Assembly (NCBI RefSeq): GCF_014805825.1
Contig: NZ_CP061941.1
Span: forward strand, 2,542,001-2,606,000
Direction of reading: 5' to 3'
DNA: 64,000 nucleotides
Source: Marinomonas algicola
GTDB lineage: Bacteria > Pseudomonadota > Gammaproteobacteria > Pseudomonadales > Marinomonadaceae
Made by a program: the position numbers and the translations under genes
In this document: piece by piece, positions 17,458 to 26,545 of the stretch
Position numbering within the stretch: position 1 is the stretch's first letter
How the letters are laid out: each line of letters starts with the position of its first letter
The notes under the pieces: generated by a model
Databases searched by the model: none
The model's input: only the letters and a program-made list of their open reading frames with translations
Told to the model about the DNA's origin: nothing

Positions 17458-18045
17458 ATGAAACACTTCAACCGTCTTCAAATTAAACCAACAACTACGC
17501 TGTCTTTTCCTGATCTGCAATCTCAAGAACTGTTCCTTGAGTCTCCCGCCACGAGTGTAATAACGGATTTTCAGCAAACACAACCTGTCATGATTGAATT
17601 TACCGCAAAAGCTGACGAACTGATTCGATTAATGAAAAAAGAGCACGTCAAACTTAAACTCGTTGTTGATGCCCAAGAAACGTTCATTGGGATTGTGACA
17701 ACAGATGATTTGGTCGAACAGGAATTTATTCGCCACAGTGCAAAAGGTTTTGAAAGAGAGGAGCTTCTTGTAAAAGATTTTATGATTCCAAAACAATCAT
17801 TACATGCATTTTCTTATGCTGAGCTTTCAAAAGCCACAATAAGAGATTTATTACACAACCTTAAAGATTATCAAAGACAGCATTTTTTGGTTGTAGACGA
17901 GAAGGGAGACAGCATTAGAGGAATTATTTCATCCAGTGATGTTTGTCGAAAATTAAAAATCGAAATTGACTTATTTAACAATTCTAATTTTTCACATATT
18001 GCCCATATGCTCGTTGAGGAGAAAAGAGAAGCCATCGTCGCTTAA
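17458..18045 (+). CDS. CBS-domain pair protein
   Basis: A soluble 195-residue protein with two CBS motifs, roughly residues 30-95 (MKKEHVKLKLVVDAQETFIGIVTTDDLVEQEF) and 105-175 (FMIPKQSLHAFSYAEL through FLVVDEKGDSIRGIISSSDVCRKL). CBS pairs bind adenosine nucleotides or SAM and usually regulate a partner, but here no catalytic domain is attached. The ATG at 17458 has AGGTG 6 nt upstream and is preferred to a GTG at 17449. A strong terminator follows. No partner is evident in the neighbourhood; the regulated target is unknown. Confidence 0.8.
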   Translation: MKHFNRLQIKPTTTLSFPDLQSQELFLESPATSVITDFQQTQPVMIEFTAKADELIRLMKKEHVKLKLVVDAQETFIGIVTTDDLVEQEFIRHSAKGFEREELLVKDFMIPKQSLHAFSYAELSKATIRDLLHNLKDYQRQHFLVVDEKGDSIRGIISSSDVCRKLKIEIDLFNNSNFSHIAHMLVEEKREAIVA

Positions 18046-18093
18046 GCGCCGCCAATCAAAGTTTCACTTTTTAGTAATTCAACATGAACCGAT

Positions 18094-18130
18094 AAAAAAA
18101 CGACGGATGAGAAACATCAGTCGTTTTTTT
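18094..18130. terminator. Bidirectional terminator between the CBS gene and aapP
   Basis: Stem AAAAAAACGAC/GTCGTTTTTTT continuing through GATG/CATC with one G-A mismatch, loop AGAAA. Seven A residues at the left and seven T residues at the right make it usable for both convergent transcripts. Confidence 0.88.
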
Positions 18131-18155
18131 ATCTCAAAAATCAACTTAACTCATA

Positions 18156-18899
18156 TCAGTGAGCCAGTATTTGATCTAAGAAAAGCTGAGCGCGGTCTGT
18201 TTTAGGTTTAATAAAAAACTCGTCAGGCGGCGATATTTCAATAACGCTTCCTGCTTCCATAAAGACAATTCGGTCAGCGAACTCTTTTGCAAACCCCATT
18301 TCATGAGTCACGCAAATCATTGTCATACCGTCTTTTGAGAGGGCTCGCATTATTTCCAGCACTTCAGAAATCATTTCCGGGTCAAGCGCTGAAGTAGGCT
18401 CGTCGAATAACATAATGTCAGGTGACATAGTTAACGCCCTCGCAATTGCAACACGTTGTTGTTGCCCACCAGAAAGCTGGCCTGGGTACTTGCTCTCCTG
18501 TTCACCTATTTTTACTTTATTTAATAAATCTCTAGCCACTTCATTCGCTTGAGCCATAGGCATCCCCAAAACATGACGTAAACCAAAAGTACAATTCTCT
18601 AATACTGTCATATGGGGAAACAGATTAAAGTGCTGAAAAACCATTCCTGTATGACGACGAATTTGATCAATATCTTTAACGTTTTCACTGATAGTGATAT
18701 CACAAATAGTGATATCACCTTCGTCATGTTGTTCTAAGTTGTTCAAACACCGAATCAGAGTTGACTTCCCTGACCCTGATGGTCCACATACGACGATGGT
18801 TTCACCCTTAGTAACGACCAGGTCGATATCACGCAGTGCATGATACTTGCCGTACCACTTATTTACTTGATCTAGCTGTACTACCGTTTGTTGAATCAT
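18156..18899 (-). CDS. aapP: General amino-acid ABC transporter, ATP-binding protein
   Basis: ATPase of 247 residues that drives polar amino-acid uptake through the two permeases encoded upstream. It carries Walker A GPSGSGKST, the Q-loop region GMVFQHFNLFPHMTV, the signature LSGGQQQR, Walker B IMLFDEP and the H-loop VTHEM, as in the GlnQ/AapP group. The frame opens at a TTG at 18911, but the ATG at 18897-18899 has GGAA 6 nt upstream and starts MIQQTVVQLDQV, which suits the family. It is the last gene of aapJQMP and is followed by a strong terminator. Confidence 0.93.
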   Translation of the reverse strand: MIQQTVVQLDQVNKWYGKYHALRDIDLVVTKGETIVVCGPSGSGKSTLIRCLNNLEQHDEGDITICDITISENVKDIDQIRRHTGMVFQHFNLFPHMTVLENCTFGLRHVLGMPMAQANEVARDLLNKVKIGEQESKYPGQLSGGQQQRVAIARALTMSPDIMLFDEPTSALDPEMISEVLEIMRALSKDGMTMICVTHEMGFAKEFADRIVFMEAGSVIEISPPDEFFIKPKTDRAQLFLDQILAH

Positions 18900-18911
18900 A
18901 ATGCATTCCAA

Positions 18912-20018
18912 TTAGTGTTTTGTGCGTTTGATACGGCGTTCTAAATAGGCGCCGTATTGGGCGATTGAGAAACAAGCCACAAAGAAAAAAGCAGAAACGA
19001 CAATTGGCCCTTCTGCATGAAGGCCAAGCCATTCCGCGTTATTGAACGTCGCTTTGACGGCGCCCATCACTTCCAATAAACCAAGAATCATCACCAAGGT
19101 TGTTTCTTTGAATAACCCAATAAAATTTGAAATCAACGCAGGAACTGAATTACGCAAAGCTTGAGGCATAACCACATACATCATGGTTTTCCAGTAGCCA
19201 CATCCCATTGCATAAGAGGCTTCAATTTGACCTTTCGGTACCGCTTGGATTGCCCCCCGAATGATCTCGGCTTTGTAAACGGCTGAGACAAAAATCAAGA
19301 CGAACAACACACGAAACAATACGTCGATTGTCACACCACTGGGCAAGAAAAGTTGAAGAACCAATGACGCCATAAACAAAAACGTAATCACAGGAATACA
19401 ACGGACTAACTCGATATATCCAACACATGACAAACGCAAAATAGGTAATTTACTCTGTCGCCCCATCGCTAACAGAATCGAAACAGGTAAAGACAAGCAC
19501 ATAGCAATAATGCCAAGGAAAAAGGTTAGCGTTAAGCCACCTAAAGCACTCGTAGAAATATCTTCAAAAATAAAACCACCTTTCAGTAGCAGCCAGAGTA
19601 TTACCGGTAATAGTAGAATGTATCCAATCACTATTTTTTGCGAAATGCGTTGGGTAAACAATAATGGGAAAGCAAACAAACCAACAGCAAAAGCTGAGTT
19701 CACACGCCACTGCTCGGATTCAGGAAATGGACCATAAAGGTAATAATCAATATATTGTCTGATTGGTATCCAACAGGCGGCATCAGGTGAGCAGTCTGCT
19801 CGTCCAGAACCTGAAAATGTGGCAGAGAAAAACAGCCAATTCAAGGCTTTTGGTAATAATGTACCTAATAACAATAGGATAGTAAGCGTAATTACGGCGT
19901 CTATCCAAGAGTTAAAAAGGTTGCGTTGTATCCACATCAAAATGCGGCGAGCACTTAACGGACGGCTATCTTGATGTCTCGCCTCTACAGGCTTCCCCGT
20001 AAAATTTAGATCATTCAT
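18912..20018 (-). CDS. aapM: General amino-acid ABC transporter, permease (AapM type)
   Basis: Inner-membrane permease of 368 residues. After an N-terminal extension with several membrane helices and the loop FSGSGRADCSPDAACWIPI, the C-terminal half is the HisM/GlnP-type transport domain with the cytoplasmic EAA loop (EIIRGAIQAVPKGQIEASYAMGCG) that contacts the ATPase. The length, greater than the about 220 residues of simple polar amino-acid permeases, is typical of AapQ/AapM. It starts 2 nt after aapQ, so the two are coupled, and ends 12 nt before the aapP start. Confidence 0.92.
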   Translation of the reverse strand: MNDLNFTGKPVEARHQDSRPLSARRILMWIQRNLFNSWIDAVITLTILLLLGTLLPKALNWLFFSATFSGSGRADCSPDAACWIPIRQYIDYYLYGPFPESEQWRVNSAFAVGLFAFPLLFTQRISQKIVIGYILLLPVILWLLLKGGFIFEDISTSALGGLTLTFFLGIIAMCLSLPVSILLAMGRQSKLPILRLSCVGYIELVRCIPVITFLFMASLVLQLFLPSGVTIDVLFRVLFVLIFVSAVYKAEIIRGAIQAVPKGQIEASYAMGCGYWKTMMYVVMPQALRNSVPALISNFIGLFKETTLVMILGLLEVMGAVKATFNNAEWLGLHAEGPIVVSAFFFVACFSIAQYGAYLERRIKRTKH

Positions 20019-20020
20019 AA

Positions 20021-21154
20021 TTAACGTCCTTTCAGCTGCATGGCGTTATTGAAGCGCCCCATGATGGCCGCAAGAATTAAATTCAAAATCCCGTAGCTCA
20101 CCATTACAATCACAATACACTCTATGGCTTGACCAGTGATGTTTAAACTACTGCCGCCCATCGTGCCCATAATGTCCATAAAACCAACGACCGAACCTAA
20201 TGCCGCGGCTTTAAGAACGTTAATATAAATTGATGTCATTGGAGGAATAATAGAATGTAACGCTTGAGGAATAATGACCTTATTCATAACAATATTTCGT
20301 TTCACTCCAAGGGCAAGACCCGCCTCCATTTGACCTTTTGAAATGGCCAAAATACTGCCTCGGATCACCTCAGAACCATGACTAGCCGAATAGGTGCTCA
20401 CAGCAATAATCAACATGACAAATTCGGGCGGAAGCGTCCAACCGTACTTAAAGTTAAATCCAACTAATTGAGGAGCCATAACACTCATAACTGGCGTAAA
20501 TATGAGGCCTGCTAAGACAACCAAAACAATCGTTACAAATAATGAAGCAAGTAGTCGACGACTTTTTGTCTGTATTTTCTTTCTAACTAAAAAACACAAC
20601 CCAAGCCAAAGGGAGATCAGTACGATAGAGGCCCATAGACCATAGTTCCAACCGACACTTGGCAATGATAAACCACGGTTAGATAAAAACGACACATCCG
20701 CAAAATTAAAGGCTTGCCGCACGCTAGGAAGCGTTAACGAAAAAACATACCAAACCGTAATATGCACTAAGATAGGTACATTCCTCATGTATTCAACAAC
20801 ACAAAGTGAGACAGAAGAAAGTAAGAAATTATCAGACAAACGCATAACCGCCAGAACAAGCGACAAGACAGTGGTCAATAGAATAGCAATAACAGCAAAT
20901 GCCACCGTGTTCACCATACCTGCTAGCCATGCCATTAAATGTGTCGACGTTTTAGGGTCGTAATGGACAAGACTGTAGCTAATGTCATAGCCTGCGCGTT
21001 GAAAAAGAAAATCAAAGCCGCTCGTTAAACCTGCGTTACTCATATTAGTCACCGCATTCAGAACAAGGTACATTGCTCCGTAACCTATGCAGGCGAGAAA
21101 AATAAGTTGAATCAGTGCATCTCGAACTTTTCGATTATTAAAAAAGGATTGCAT
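20021..21154 (-). CDS. aapQ: General amino-acid ABC transporter, permease (AapQ type)
   Basis: Second inner-membrane permease of the transporter, about 377 residues, opening FNNRKVRDALIQ and containing the EAA loop EVIRGSILAISKGQMEAGLALGV. It pairs with AapM to form the channel. AapQ proteins carry a large periplasmic and membrane insert in the first half, seen here as residues about 55-210. The frame can start at TTG 21160 or at ATG 21152-21154; the ATG is chosen. The weak GGTAG upstream does not settle the choice. It sits 82-89 nt downstream of the binding-protein gene, a gap that often carries a stabilising hairpin in such operons. Confidence 0.9.
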   Translation of the reverse strand: MQSFFNNRKVRDALIQLIFLACIGYGAMYLVLNAVTNMSNAGLTSGFDFLFQRAGYDISYSLVHYDPKTSTHLMAWLAGMVNTVAFAVIAILLTTVLSLVLAVMRLSDNFLLSSVSLCVVEYMRNVPILVHITVWYVFSLTLPSVRQAFNFADVSFLSNRGLSLPSVGWNYGLWASIVLISLWLGLCFLVRKKIQTKSRRLLASLFVTIVLVVLAGLIFTPVMSVMAPQLVGFNFKYGWTLPPEFVMLIIAVSTYSASHGSEVIRGSILAISKGQMEAGLALGVKRNIVMNKVIIPQALHSIIPPMTSIYINVLKAAALGSVVGFMDIMGTMGGSSLNITGQAIECIVIVMVSYGILNLILAAIMGRFNNAMQLKGR

Positions 21155-21242
21155 AAACAACTACCATTGATAAAAGGAATACTCTTTAAATGCAATGAAG
21201 AACCAGCTTACCCCTGGGAGAATGCAAGCTGGTTACTATCAA

Positions 21243-22262
21243 TTAACGGAAAGGATAGGCGTATAACAAGCCACCGTCAGTATAAAGCGCATTCAAACCT
21301 CGCTCGAAATTAAGCGCGGACCCTTTACCAAGGTTACGGTCAAAAATTTCACCGTAGTTACCAACCGCTTTGATCGCGTTGTAAGCCCATTTATTGTCTA
21401 AGCCAAAGTTTTGACCTAAGTTACCTTCAACACCAAGTATACGCATCACATCCGGTTTATCACTTTTCAGCTTCGAGTCGACATTGCCTTGAGTAATACC
21501 CATTTCTTCTGCTTCGATTAAGGCCATGGCCGTCCATGTCACCACTTGACGCCACTCATCATTACCCTGCTTGACATAGGCACCTAAAGGCTCTTTAGAG
21601 ATACGTTCAGGTAAAATAACGTGATCCATCGGATTAGGCATACCTTGACGATCGGCCGCAAGAGCCGATGCATCATTTGTTACCGCATCACAACGGTTTG
21701 CTAAATAAGCCGCTGTTGACTCAGCACTCGCTTCTACAATTAATGCATTGTAAGTTAGACCACGAGACTCGAAGTAATCATTAATATTCTTCTCACTTGT
21801 CGTACCAGGATAAGTACAAATAGTCGCACCATCCAATTCCTCAATAGAATTAACACCCAACGATTTGTTAACCATCAGACCTTGGCCGTCATAAAACCAA
21901 GTCGTTGTAACATCAACACCATTTAAACCATCACGAGTGGCCGTAAAAGTAGTAGAACGTGCCAACATATCAATTTCATCCGTAACCAATGCCGTCAAAC
22001 GGTTACGAGAGTTCATAGTAATAAACTCCACTTTAGATTGGTCACCAAAGACCGCCGCCGCAACGGCTTTACAAAGCGCTATATCTAAACCTGTCCAGTT
22101 ACCTTTCGTGTCCGGAGTAGAAAAACCCGCTTTACCAGGATGAATACCACACTTCAGGACACCGCGATCTTTCACTTCTTGAAGCTTATCCGCAGCGAAA
22201 ACAGGAGCACTGGCAGCCATAAAACCAGCGCCAATGACAGCGGTTGCTATGAGTTTTTTCAT
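21243..22262 (-). CDS. aapJ: General amino-acid ABC transporter, periplasmic binding protein
   Basis: A 339-residue solute-binding protein with a signal peptide cleaved after PVFAA (about residue 23). The mature part opens LQEVKDRGVLKCGIHPGKAGFSTPD and ends with the NYGEIFDRNLGKGSALNFERGLNALYTDGGLLYAYPFR block, both characteristic of AapJ/BztA general L-amino-acid binding proteins. It is the first gene of aapJQMP. Two TGGATACATAT motifs stand upstream at 22308-22318 and 22340-22350, and the same motif precedes iadA, so the neighbouring GntR-type regulator is the likely controller. Substrate is probably acidic or broad polar amino acids; exact range unknown. Confidence 0.94.
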   Translation of the reverse strand: MKKLIATAVIGAGFMAASAPVFAADKLQEVKDRGVLKCGIHPGKAGFSTPDTKGNWTGLDIALCKAVAAAVFGDQSKVEFITMNSRNRLTALVTDEIDMLARSTTFTATRDGLNGVDVTTTWFYDGQGLMVNKSLGVNSIEELDGATICTYPGTTSEKNINDYFESRGLTYNALIVEASAESTAAYLANRCDAVTNDASALAADRQGMPNPMDHVILPERISKEPLGAYVKQGNDEWRQVVTWTAMALIEAEEMGITQGNVDSKLKSDKPDVMRILGVEGNLGQNFGLDNKWAYNAIKAVGNYGEIFDRNLGKGSALNFERGLNALYTDGGLLYAYPFR

Positions 22263-22306
22263 TATTGTTTCCTTATTGATTTTTTATGTGACACCCAGAG
22301 CATACT

Positions 22307-22350
22307 TTGGATACATATTTATAGTCAATAACGAATAAATGGATACATAT
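22307..22350. promoter_or_regulatory. Two direct TGGATACATAT motifs in the aapJ promoter region
   Basis: TGGATACATAT occurs at 22308-22318 and again at 22340-22350, 32 bp apart (about three helical turns), 45-88 bp upstream of aapJ. TGGATACA is a near-palindrome (close to TGTATACA), the type of half-conserved site used by FCD-class GntR proteins. A third copy precedes iadA. Confidence 0.55.
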
Positions 22351-22380
22351 AATTTTTTATCTGCAACACTTTCATTAAAT

Positions 22381-22432
22381 AAAAAAAAACGCTTATCCAT
22401 TCGGTATAAAATACCCAACAATAAGCGTTTTT
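22381..22432 (-). terminator. Terminator of the GntR gene with a nested hairpin
   Basis: A 12-bp stem (AAAAACGCTTAT at 22385-22396 with ATAAGCGTTTTT at 22421-22432) encloses a second small stem GGTAT/ATACC. Nine T residues follow on the minus strand. It lies 22 nt past the GntR stop. Confidence 0.8.
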
Positions 22433-22454
22433 GGAAAGTGTTGTACTGATAGAT

Positions 22455-23135
22455 TTATGTTGTTAGATCTTGAGCAATTTGCCGGCGTTTAAGTTGATGT
22501 GACTTTAACTGTTCAGACAAAGCATAAGCACTCATCATGATATGACTTTCCAAAGCATAACAAGCACCCTCTATATCCCGCTGTTCACAACGCTCAATTA
22601 AATCATCATGTTCTCGCAACGATTTAGGGGTGTTACGATTGCTTAAGATAAAAGATTTTAATCTAGCATAATGCCTGTGGTGTAAGCCTTTTACGACATT
22701 TTGCATCAATGGTCTATTCGCTGGGCTATACAAAACTTCATGAAATTGATAATTCAATGGAGTCCAGTCTTCAGGCTGGCAATTTCGTAAGTTTTCGTTG
22801 ATTTCACGGGCTTTGGCGAAATCTTCAGCAAGCATTAAAGGAATGGATAACTCCAGCAACTTCACCTCAATAAGCGCTCTAAGCTCACATTTCTCTAAAA
22901 AACTTTCAGGCGAAATAGTCGTCACTGTTGCTCTTCCGGTACCACGAATTTCAACTAATTCTTCACCAGCCAATATTTGTAATGCTTCACGAACTGGAGT
23001 TCGACTGACTTTATACGTCGTCGCAATATCAACCTGAGAAAGGGCCATTCCTTCTGGATAGACTCCATTCAGAATTTTTTCTCTAATATCATCCGTAACG
23101 GTTAATACCGCTTTTTGCTTATTATTTTCGTTCAT
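22455..23135 (-). CDS. GntR-family transcriptional regulator (FCD class)
   Basis: A 226-residue regulator with an N-terminal winged helix-turn-helix (DDIREKILNGVYPEGMALSQ ... VSRTPVREALQILAGEELVEI, residues about 14-65) and an alpha-helical FCD ligand-binding domain (about 78-210) showing the Arg/His-rich pattern ALIEVKLLEL, HEVLYSPANRPL and HDDLIERCEQRD. FCD regulators bind small organic or amino acids through a metal held by His residues. It lies between aapJ and iadA, transcribed toward aapJ. TGGATACAT motifs stand before both neighbours and not before this gene, so it probably controls them rather than itself. Confidence 0.9.
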   Translation of the reverse strand: MNENNKQKAVLTVTDDIREKILNGVYPEGMALSQVDIATTYKVSRTPVREALQILAGEELVEIRGTGRATVTTISPESFLEKCELRALIEVKLLELSIPLMLAEDFAKAREINENLRNCQPEDWTPLNYQFHEVLYSPANRPLMQNVVKGLHHRHYARLKSFILSNRNTPKSLREHDDLIERCEQRDIEGACYALESHIMMSAYALSEQLKSHQLKRRQIAQDLTT

Positions 23136-23269
23136 AACTTCTATCTAATTAATTTTTGAGTAAACAGCACGAAATATACCGTTAATGCTAACACAGAGAG
23201 CAAATATCTGCGAGATTGATGCAAGCAGTCTTGATTAATGAATCCTTTTAATATAAAAATAAACAAATA

Positions 23270-23280
23270 ATGTATCCAAT
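23270..23280 (+). promoter_or_regulatory. Third copy of the TGGATACAT motif, before iadA
   Basis: ATGTATCCAAT (reverse complement ATTGGATACAT) at 23270-23280, 13 bp upstream of the favoured iadA start. Relative to the gene it has the same orientation as the two copies before aapJ. Confidence 0.5.
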
Positions 23281-23292
23281 ATGGTCCTATAT

Positions 23293-24462
23293 ATGTTCAA
23301 ACTCATCAAGAAAGCAAATATTTACGCTCCAGAATCACTTGGTATTAACGATATTTTGATAGCAGGAGACAAAATACTTAAAATAGAAAAAAACATAGAA
23401 ATCAGTGGATTAGGTAATTTAGACATCATCGACCTAGGTGGAAAAACCCTAATACCTGGTTTTGTTGATGGTCATGTACATTTAATTGGCGGTGGAGGTG
23501 AAGGTGGATACCATACAAGGACACCAGAAGTATTATTAAGCCATTTGACACGGGCTGGTATCACAACGGTTGTTGGCTTACTTGGAACAGATTGCTCAAC
23601 TCGCCATAACGAAAGCCTATACGCAAAAGCAAAAGGACTCACTAAAGAAGGTGTTAGTGCTTTTATGTTTACTGGTGGTTATAAAGTGCCATCAGAAACC
23701 ATTACTCAATCCATTCAAAAAGACATTGTGTTTATTGACCAAGTCATTGGATTGAAAACAGCCCTATCAGATCATAGGTCTTCTCAACCGACTATTGATG
23801 AACTCTCACGTATGGCTTCAGAAGCACGAGTAGCTGGTTTAATTGCAGGTAAATGCGGACGTATTGTTGTTCATCTTGGTAATTCAACTCAAGGATTTGA
23901 ACCATTATTTACTGTGATAGAACAATCTGATATTCCCATATCTCAGTTTATTCCTACTCATGTGAATAGAACGATGCATTTAGCAGAGCAAGGTATGGAA
24001 TGGTTACATAAAGGAGGTTACGTGGACTTAACGGCGGGCATAAATCCTGACAAAGGCGCCAGAGGAAGCATAAAAGCATCTGACTTTTTAGTGCAATGTC
24101 ATACTAAAGGAATAGATACTCACAAAGTCTGCATCAGTTCCGATGGTAACGGATCTATTCCCATTTTTAATGATAAAAGAGAACTTATTGGTCTAAAAGT
24201 GGCCGGCTTTGCTTCACTACTTTATCAATTCAAAGAAATGGTACTCACATGTGGAATGACAATCACAGAAGCGATTACACCTCTAACACAATCACCCGCT
24301 GAATGCCTTGGATTAGCCGAAACAAAAGGGCAGATATCACCAGGTAAAGACGCCGATTTCTTAGTACTTAACGAGCAACTCGACATTACGCATACTTATG
24401 CACGCGGGATATGCCACCTAAAAGACGGAGTATCACTGATTAAAGGGACGTTTGAGAGCTAA
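23293..24462 (+). CDS. iadA: Isoaspartyl dipeptidase (beta-aspartyl-peptidase)
   Basis: Zinc amidohydrolase of about 389 residues that cleaves beta-aspartyl dipeptides left by damaged proteins. The binuclear metal site is visible: HVH in GFVDGHVHLIGGGGEGG, HLGN, HVNR in PTHVNRTMH, and the catalytic Asp in SSDGNGS. Length equals E. coli IadA (390) when translation begins at ATG 23293; an in-frame ATG at 23281 would place the start against the putative operator. No clear ribosome-binding site precedes either. The adjacent aap transporter and GntR gene suggest salvage of aspartyl peptides or their amino acids. Confidence 0.92.
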   Translation: MFKLIKKANIYAPESLGINDILIAGDKILKIEKNIEISGLGNLDIIDLGGKTLIPGFVDGHVHLIGGGGEGGYHTRTPEVLLSHLTRAGITTVVGLLGTDCSTRHNESLYAKAKGLTKEGVSAFMFTGGYKVPSETITQSIQKDIVFIDQVIGLKTALSDHRSSQPTIDELSRMASEARVAGLIAGKCGRIVVHLGNSTQGFEPLFTVIEQSDIPISQFIPTHVNRTMHLAEQGMEWLHKGGYVDLTAGINPDKGARGSIKASDFLVQCHTKGIDTHKVCISSDGNGSIPIFNDKRELIGLKVAGFASLLYQFKEMVLTCGMTITEAITPLTQSPAECLGLAETKGQISPGKDADFLVLNEQLDITHTYARGICHLKDGVSLIKGTFES

Positions 24463-24477
24463 TGAACGTTTGCTATG

Positions 24478-24515
24478 ATCTTGCACCCTCTTTTAAAAGT
24501 AATAAGGTGCAAGAT
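24478..24515 (+). terminator. Stem-loop after iadA
   Basis: ATCTTGCACC at 24478-24487 pairs with GGTGCAAGAT at 24506-24515; the loop holds a smaller palindrome CTTTTAAAAG. Only a short T-rich stretch follows, so termination is likely but not certain. Confidence 0.55.
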
Positions 24516-24559
24516 TTAACTTTCAAAGGCAAAATCACTAATAATAAACACCAGAAAGT

Positions 24560-26545
24560 CTAACTCAACAAATAAGTCATGTCTTCTTGAGGCAATGCAG
24601 GATGAAATAAAAAACCCTGCATTTCATCACAACCATTATCACTTACCCAAGAAGCCGCTTCACTTGTCTCTATCCCTTCAGCTATGATATTAGCCCCCAT
24701 TATTTTACAAATTTCAACCACAATTTTCGCTAGCCTATCATTTCTAGGTAAATCAGAAATTAAACTTTTATCGATTTTAATGCAATCTGGAGCAAGTTTT
24801 TTTAGTCGTGCTAAATTAGAGTACCCTATTCCAAAATCATCAACGGAAATCTTCACTCCCAAACTTCTTATTTTTTTTATGTTGCGTAGAATCTTCTCAT
24901 CACTTTTTATCAAAGCCGTTTCAGTAAGCTCTATTTCTAAGAATTCCTTTAAGGACGCGCTTTCCTCTATCGATTCTTGCAAAGCATTAATAAAGTGAGA
25001 CGAGCTAAGTTGATAAATTGAAACATTAATTGATATAAGAATATCAATGTGACGTTTTTTCCAAATTTCTATTTGCTTAATCGCCTCTTTTAAAACCCAT
25101 ATACCCAGTTTATTAATGTGGCCAGCTTGTTCACATAATGAGATAAATGAATCAGGATAAAGTAGTCCATGTTTTGGATGCTGCCATCGAACAAGCGCCT
25201 CTAATGCAATGATTTTTTGTGTTTTAGTGCTATATCTTGGCTGATAATGCAAAACCAGTTGGTTAGATAGTATGGCCGATTCCACCTCTGAGGTAAGTTC
25301 GTGCCTATATTCAAACCGATTTCTCACCTCATGCTTAAAAACAAAAAATTGATTTTTACCGGCTGATTTAGCTTCATACATGGCTAGGTCAGCGTACTGC
25401 ATCAAGGTTTTCAAATCATTAGAATGCCTAGGATAAACCGCCACACCGACACTTGGCGTAATGATAGAGTGACTATTATCCGTTTCTATAGGATAAGAAA
25501 GAGCTTCAATAATATCTGACGCACGTCTCTCAAAAGTAATGGTTTTATCGTATGACGCAATAAATAAAAATTCGTCTCCCCCTAAGCGAACAACATAATC
25601 TTTACTACCACATAAAGCAGATAGTCTTTCAGCTACCTTCACCAGTACCTTATCGCCTTCATTGTGGCCCATTGTATCGTTGATGGTTTTAAATTCATCT
25701 AGATCAATGAACATAAAAGCAATCTCTTCTGACTTGTGATTGGATGAGCCAGTCACTACCCTAAATATATCTGGCAAAGCATGGCGATTCGGTAGTTTCG
25801 TCAAATAGTCTCGGACAGCCATGGTATTTGCTAAAAACTCAGCTTCTTTTAACCCTTTAACATCTGTAGCACTGACTAAAATGGAAGGTTTACCTGTGAC
25901 AGGATCAAAACAGCGCCTAGCTTCAATATCATGCCAACTTATCCCTGTTGATGTACCCACTTCAGCCACCAGGTTAGCATCATTCTTTTCACGTATTATT
26001 TGCAATAGTTGTAAATAATCCTCTTCGTTGACAAAACGTTCCCTTAAATTTTTATCATTGGAGAAAAAAGCACTTCTTGCAGAAGGGTTTAAATACAGTG
26101 TTCTGCCCTTATAATCATGCAAAGAGATCATTAATCGAGTATGCAGCAATGCATCGGCTCCGCGGGTTACTTCGGGCAACACACTGTCTCTTAAATGTCC
26201 TTCGCAGAGCATGGCCGTTCGGCCATCATTAAGTAGTATGCCACTAAAACGGATATGCAGTTGGACAGGGTTTCCTTTGGGATAAAGCGTCCATTCTTCA
26301 GAAAACGAGTTATCCTTATTGATAAAATCTTCTTGGTATTGAGACAGTCTTTTTTTCACCATTGAAGACATATCTTTTTCAAAATTTCGGTTTTTTAGCT
26401 CCTCTATATTATCCGCACTCCAGACTACTAATGCCGCATCATTGGCCCAAACAATCTGAGAAAACTCAATATCGAACACCCAAACAGGCGAGCTAATTTT
26501 TTTTACCACTTGAGATTCAATGAAGCCAGTGTTGTACGATGTCAC
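24560..26545 (-). CDS. PAS-GGDEF-EAL cyclic-di-GMP signalling protein
   Basis: A soluble 661-residue protein with two PAS-like regions (about 15-110 and 130-235), a GGDEF diguanylate cyclase domain (GGDEF at 322-326) and an EAL phosphodiesterase domain (EAL at 449-451). Both catalytic motifs are complete. EAL metal-binding parts seen in order are ALEALVRW, SINVSIYQLS, IELTETAL, VDDFGIGYS, KIDKSLI and AEGIETSE. The RxxD inhibitory site expected before GGDEF is missing (GSKD instead), so cyclase feedback is probably weak. No transmembrane segment is seen. The sensed ligand is unknown; the first PAS has no obvious heme or flavin residue. Single gene, minus strand. Confidence 0.92.
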   Translation of the reverse strand: MTSYNTGFIESQVVKKISSPVWVFDIEFSQIVWANDAALVVWSADNIEELKNRNFEKDMSSMVKKRLSQYQEDFINKDNSFSEEWTLYPKGNPVQLHIRFSGILLNDGRTAMLCEGHLRDSVLPEVTRGADALLHTRLMISLHDYKGRTLYLNPSARSAFFSNDKNLRERFVNEEDYLQLLQIIREKNDANLVAEVGTSTGISWHDIEARRCFDPVTGKPSILVSATDVKGLKEAEFLANTMAVRDYLTKLPNRHALPDIFRVVTGSSNHKSEEIAFMFIDLDEFKTINDTMGHNEGDKVLVKVAERLSALCGSKDYVVRLGGDEFLFIASYDKTITFERRASDIIEALSYPIETDNSHSIITPSVGVAVYPRHSNDLKTLMQYADLAMYEAKSAGKNQFFVFKHEVRNRFEYRHELTSEVESAILSNQLVLHYQPRYSTKTQKIIALEALVRWQHPKHGLLYPDSFISLCEQAGHINKLGIWVLKEAIKQIEIWKKRHIDILISINVSIYQLSSSHFINALQESIEESASLKEFLEIELTETALIKSDEKILRNIKKIRSLGVKISVDDFGIGYSNLARLKKLAPDCIKIDKSLISDLPRNDRLAKIVVEICKIMGANIIAEGIETSEAASWVSDNGCDEMQGFLFHPALPQEDMTYLLS

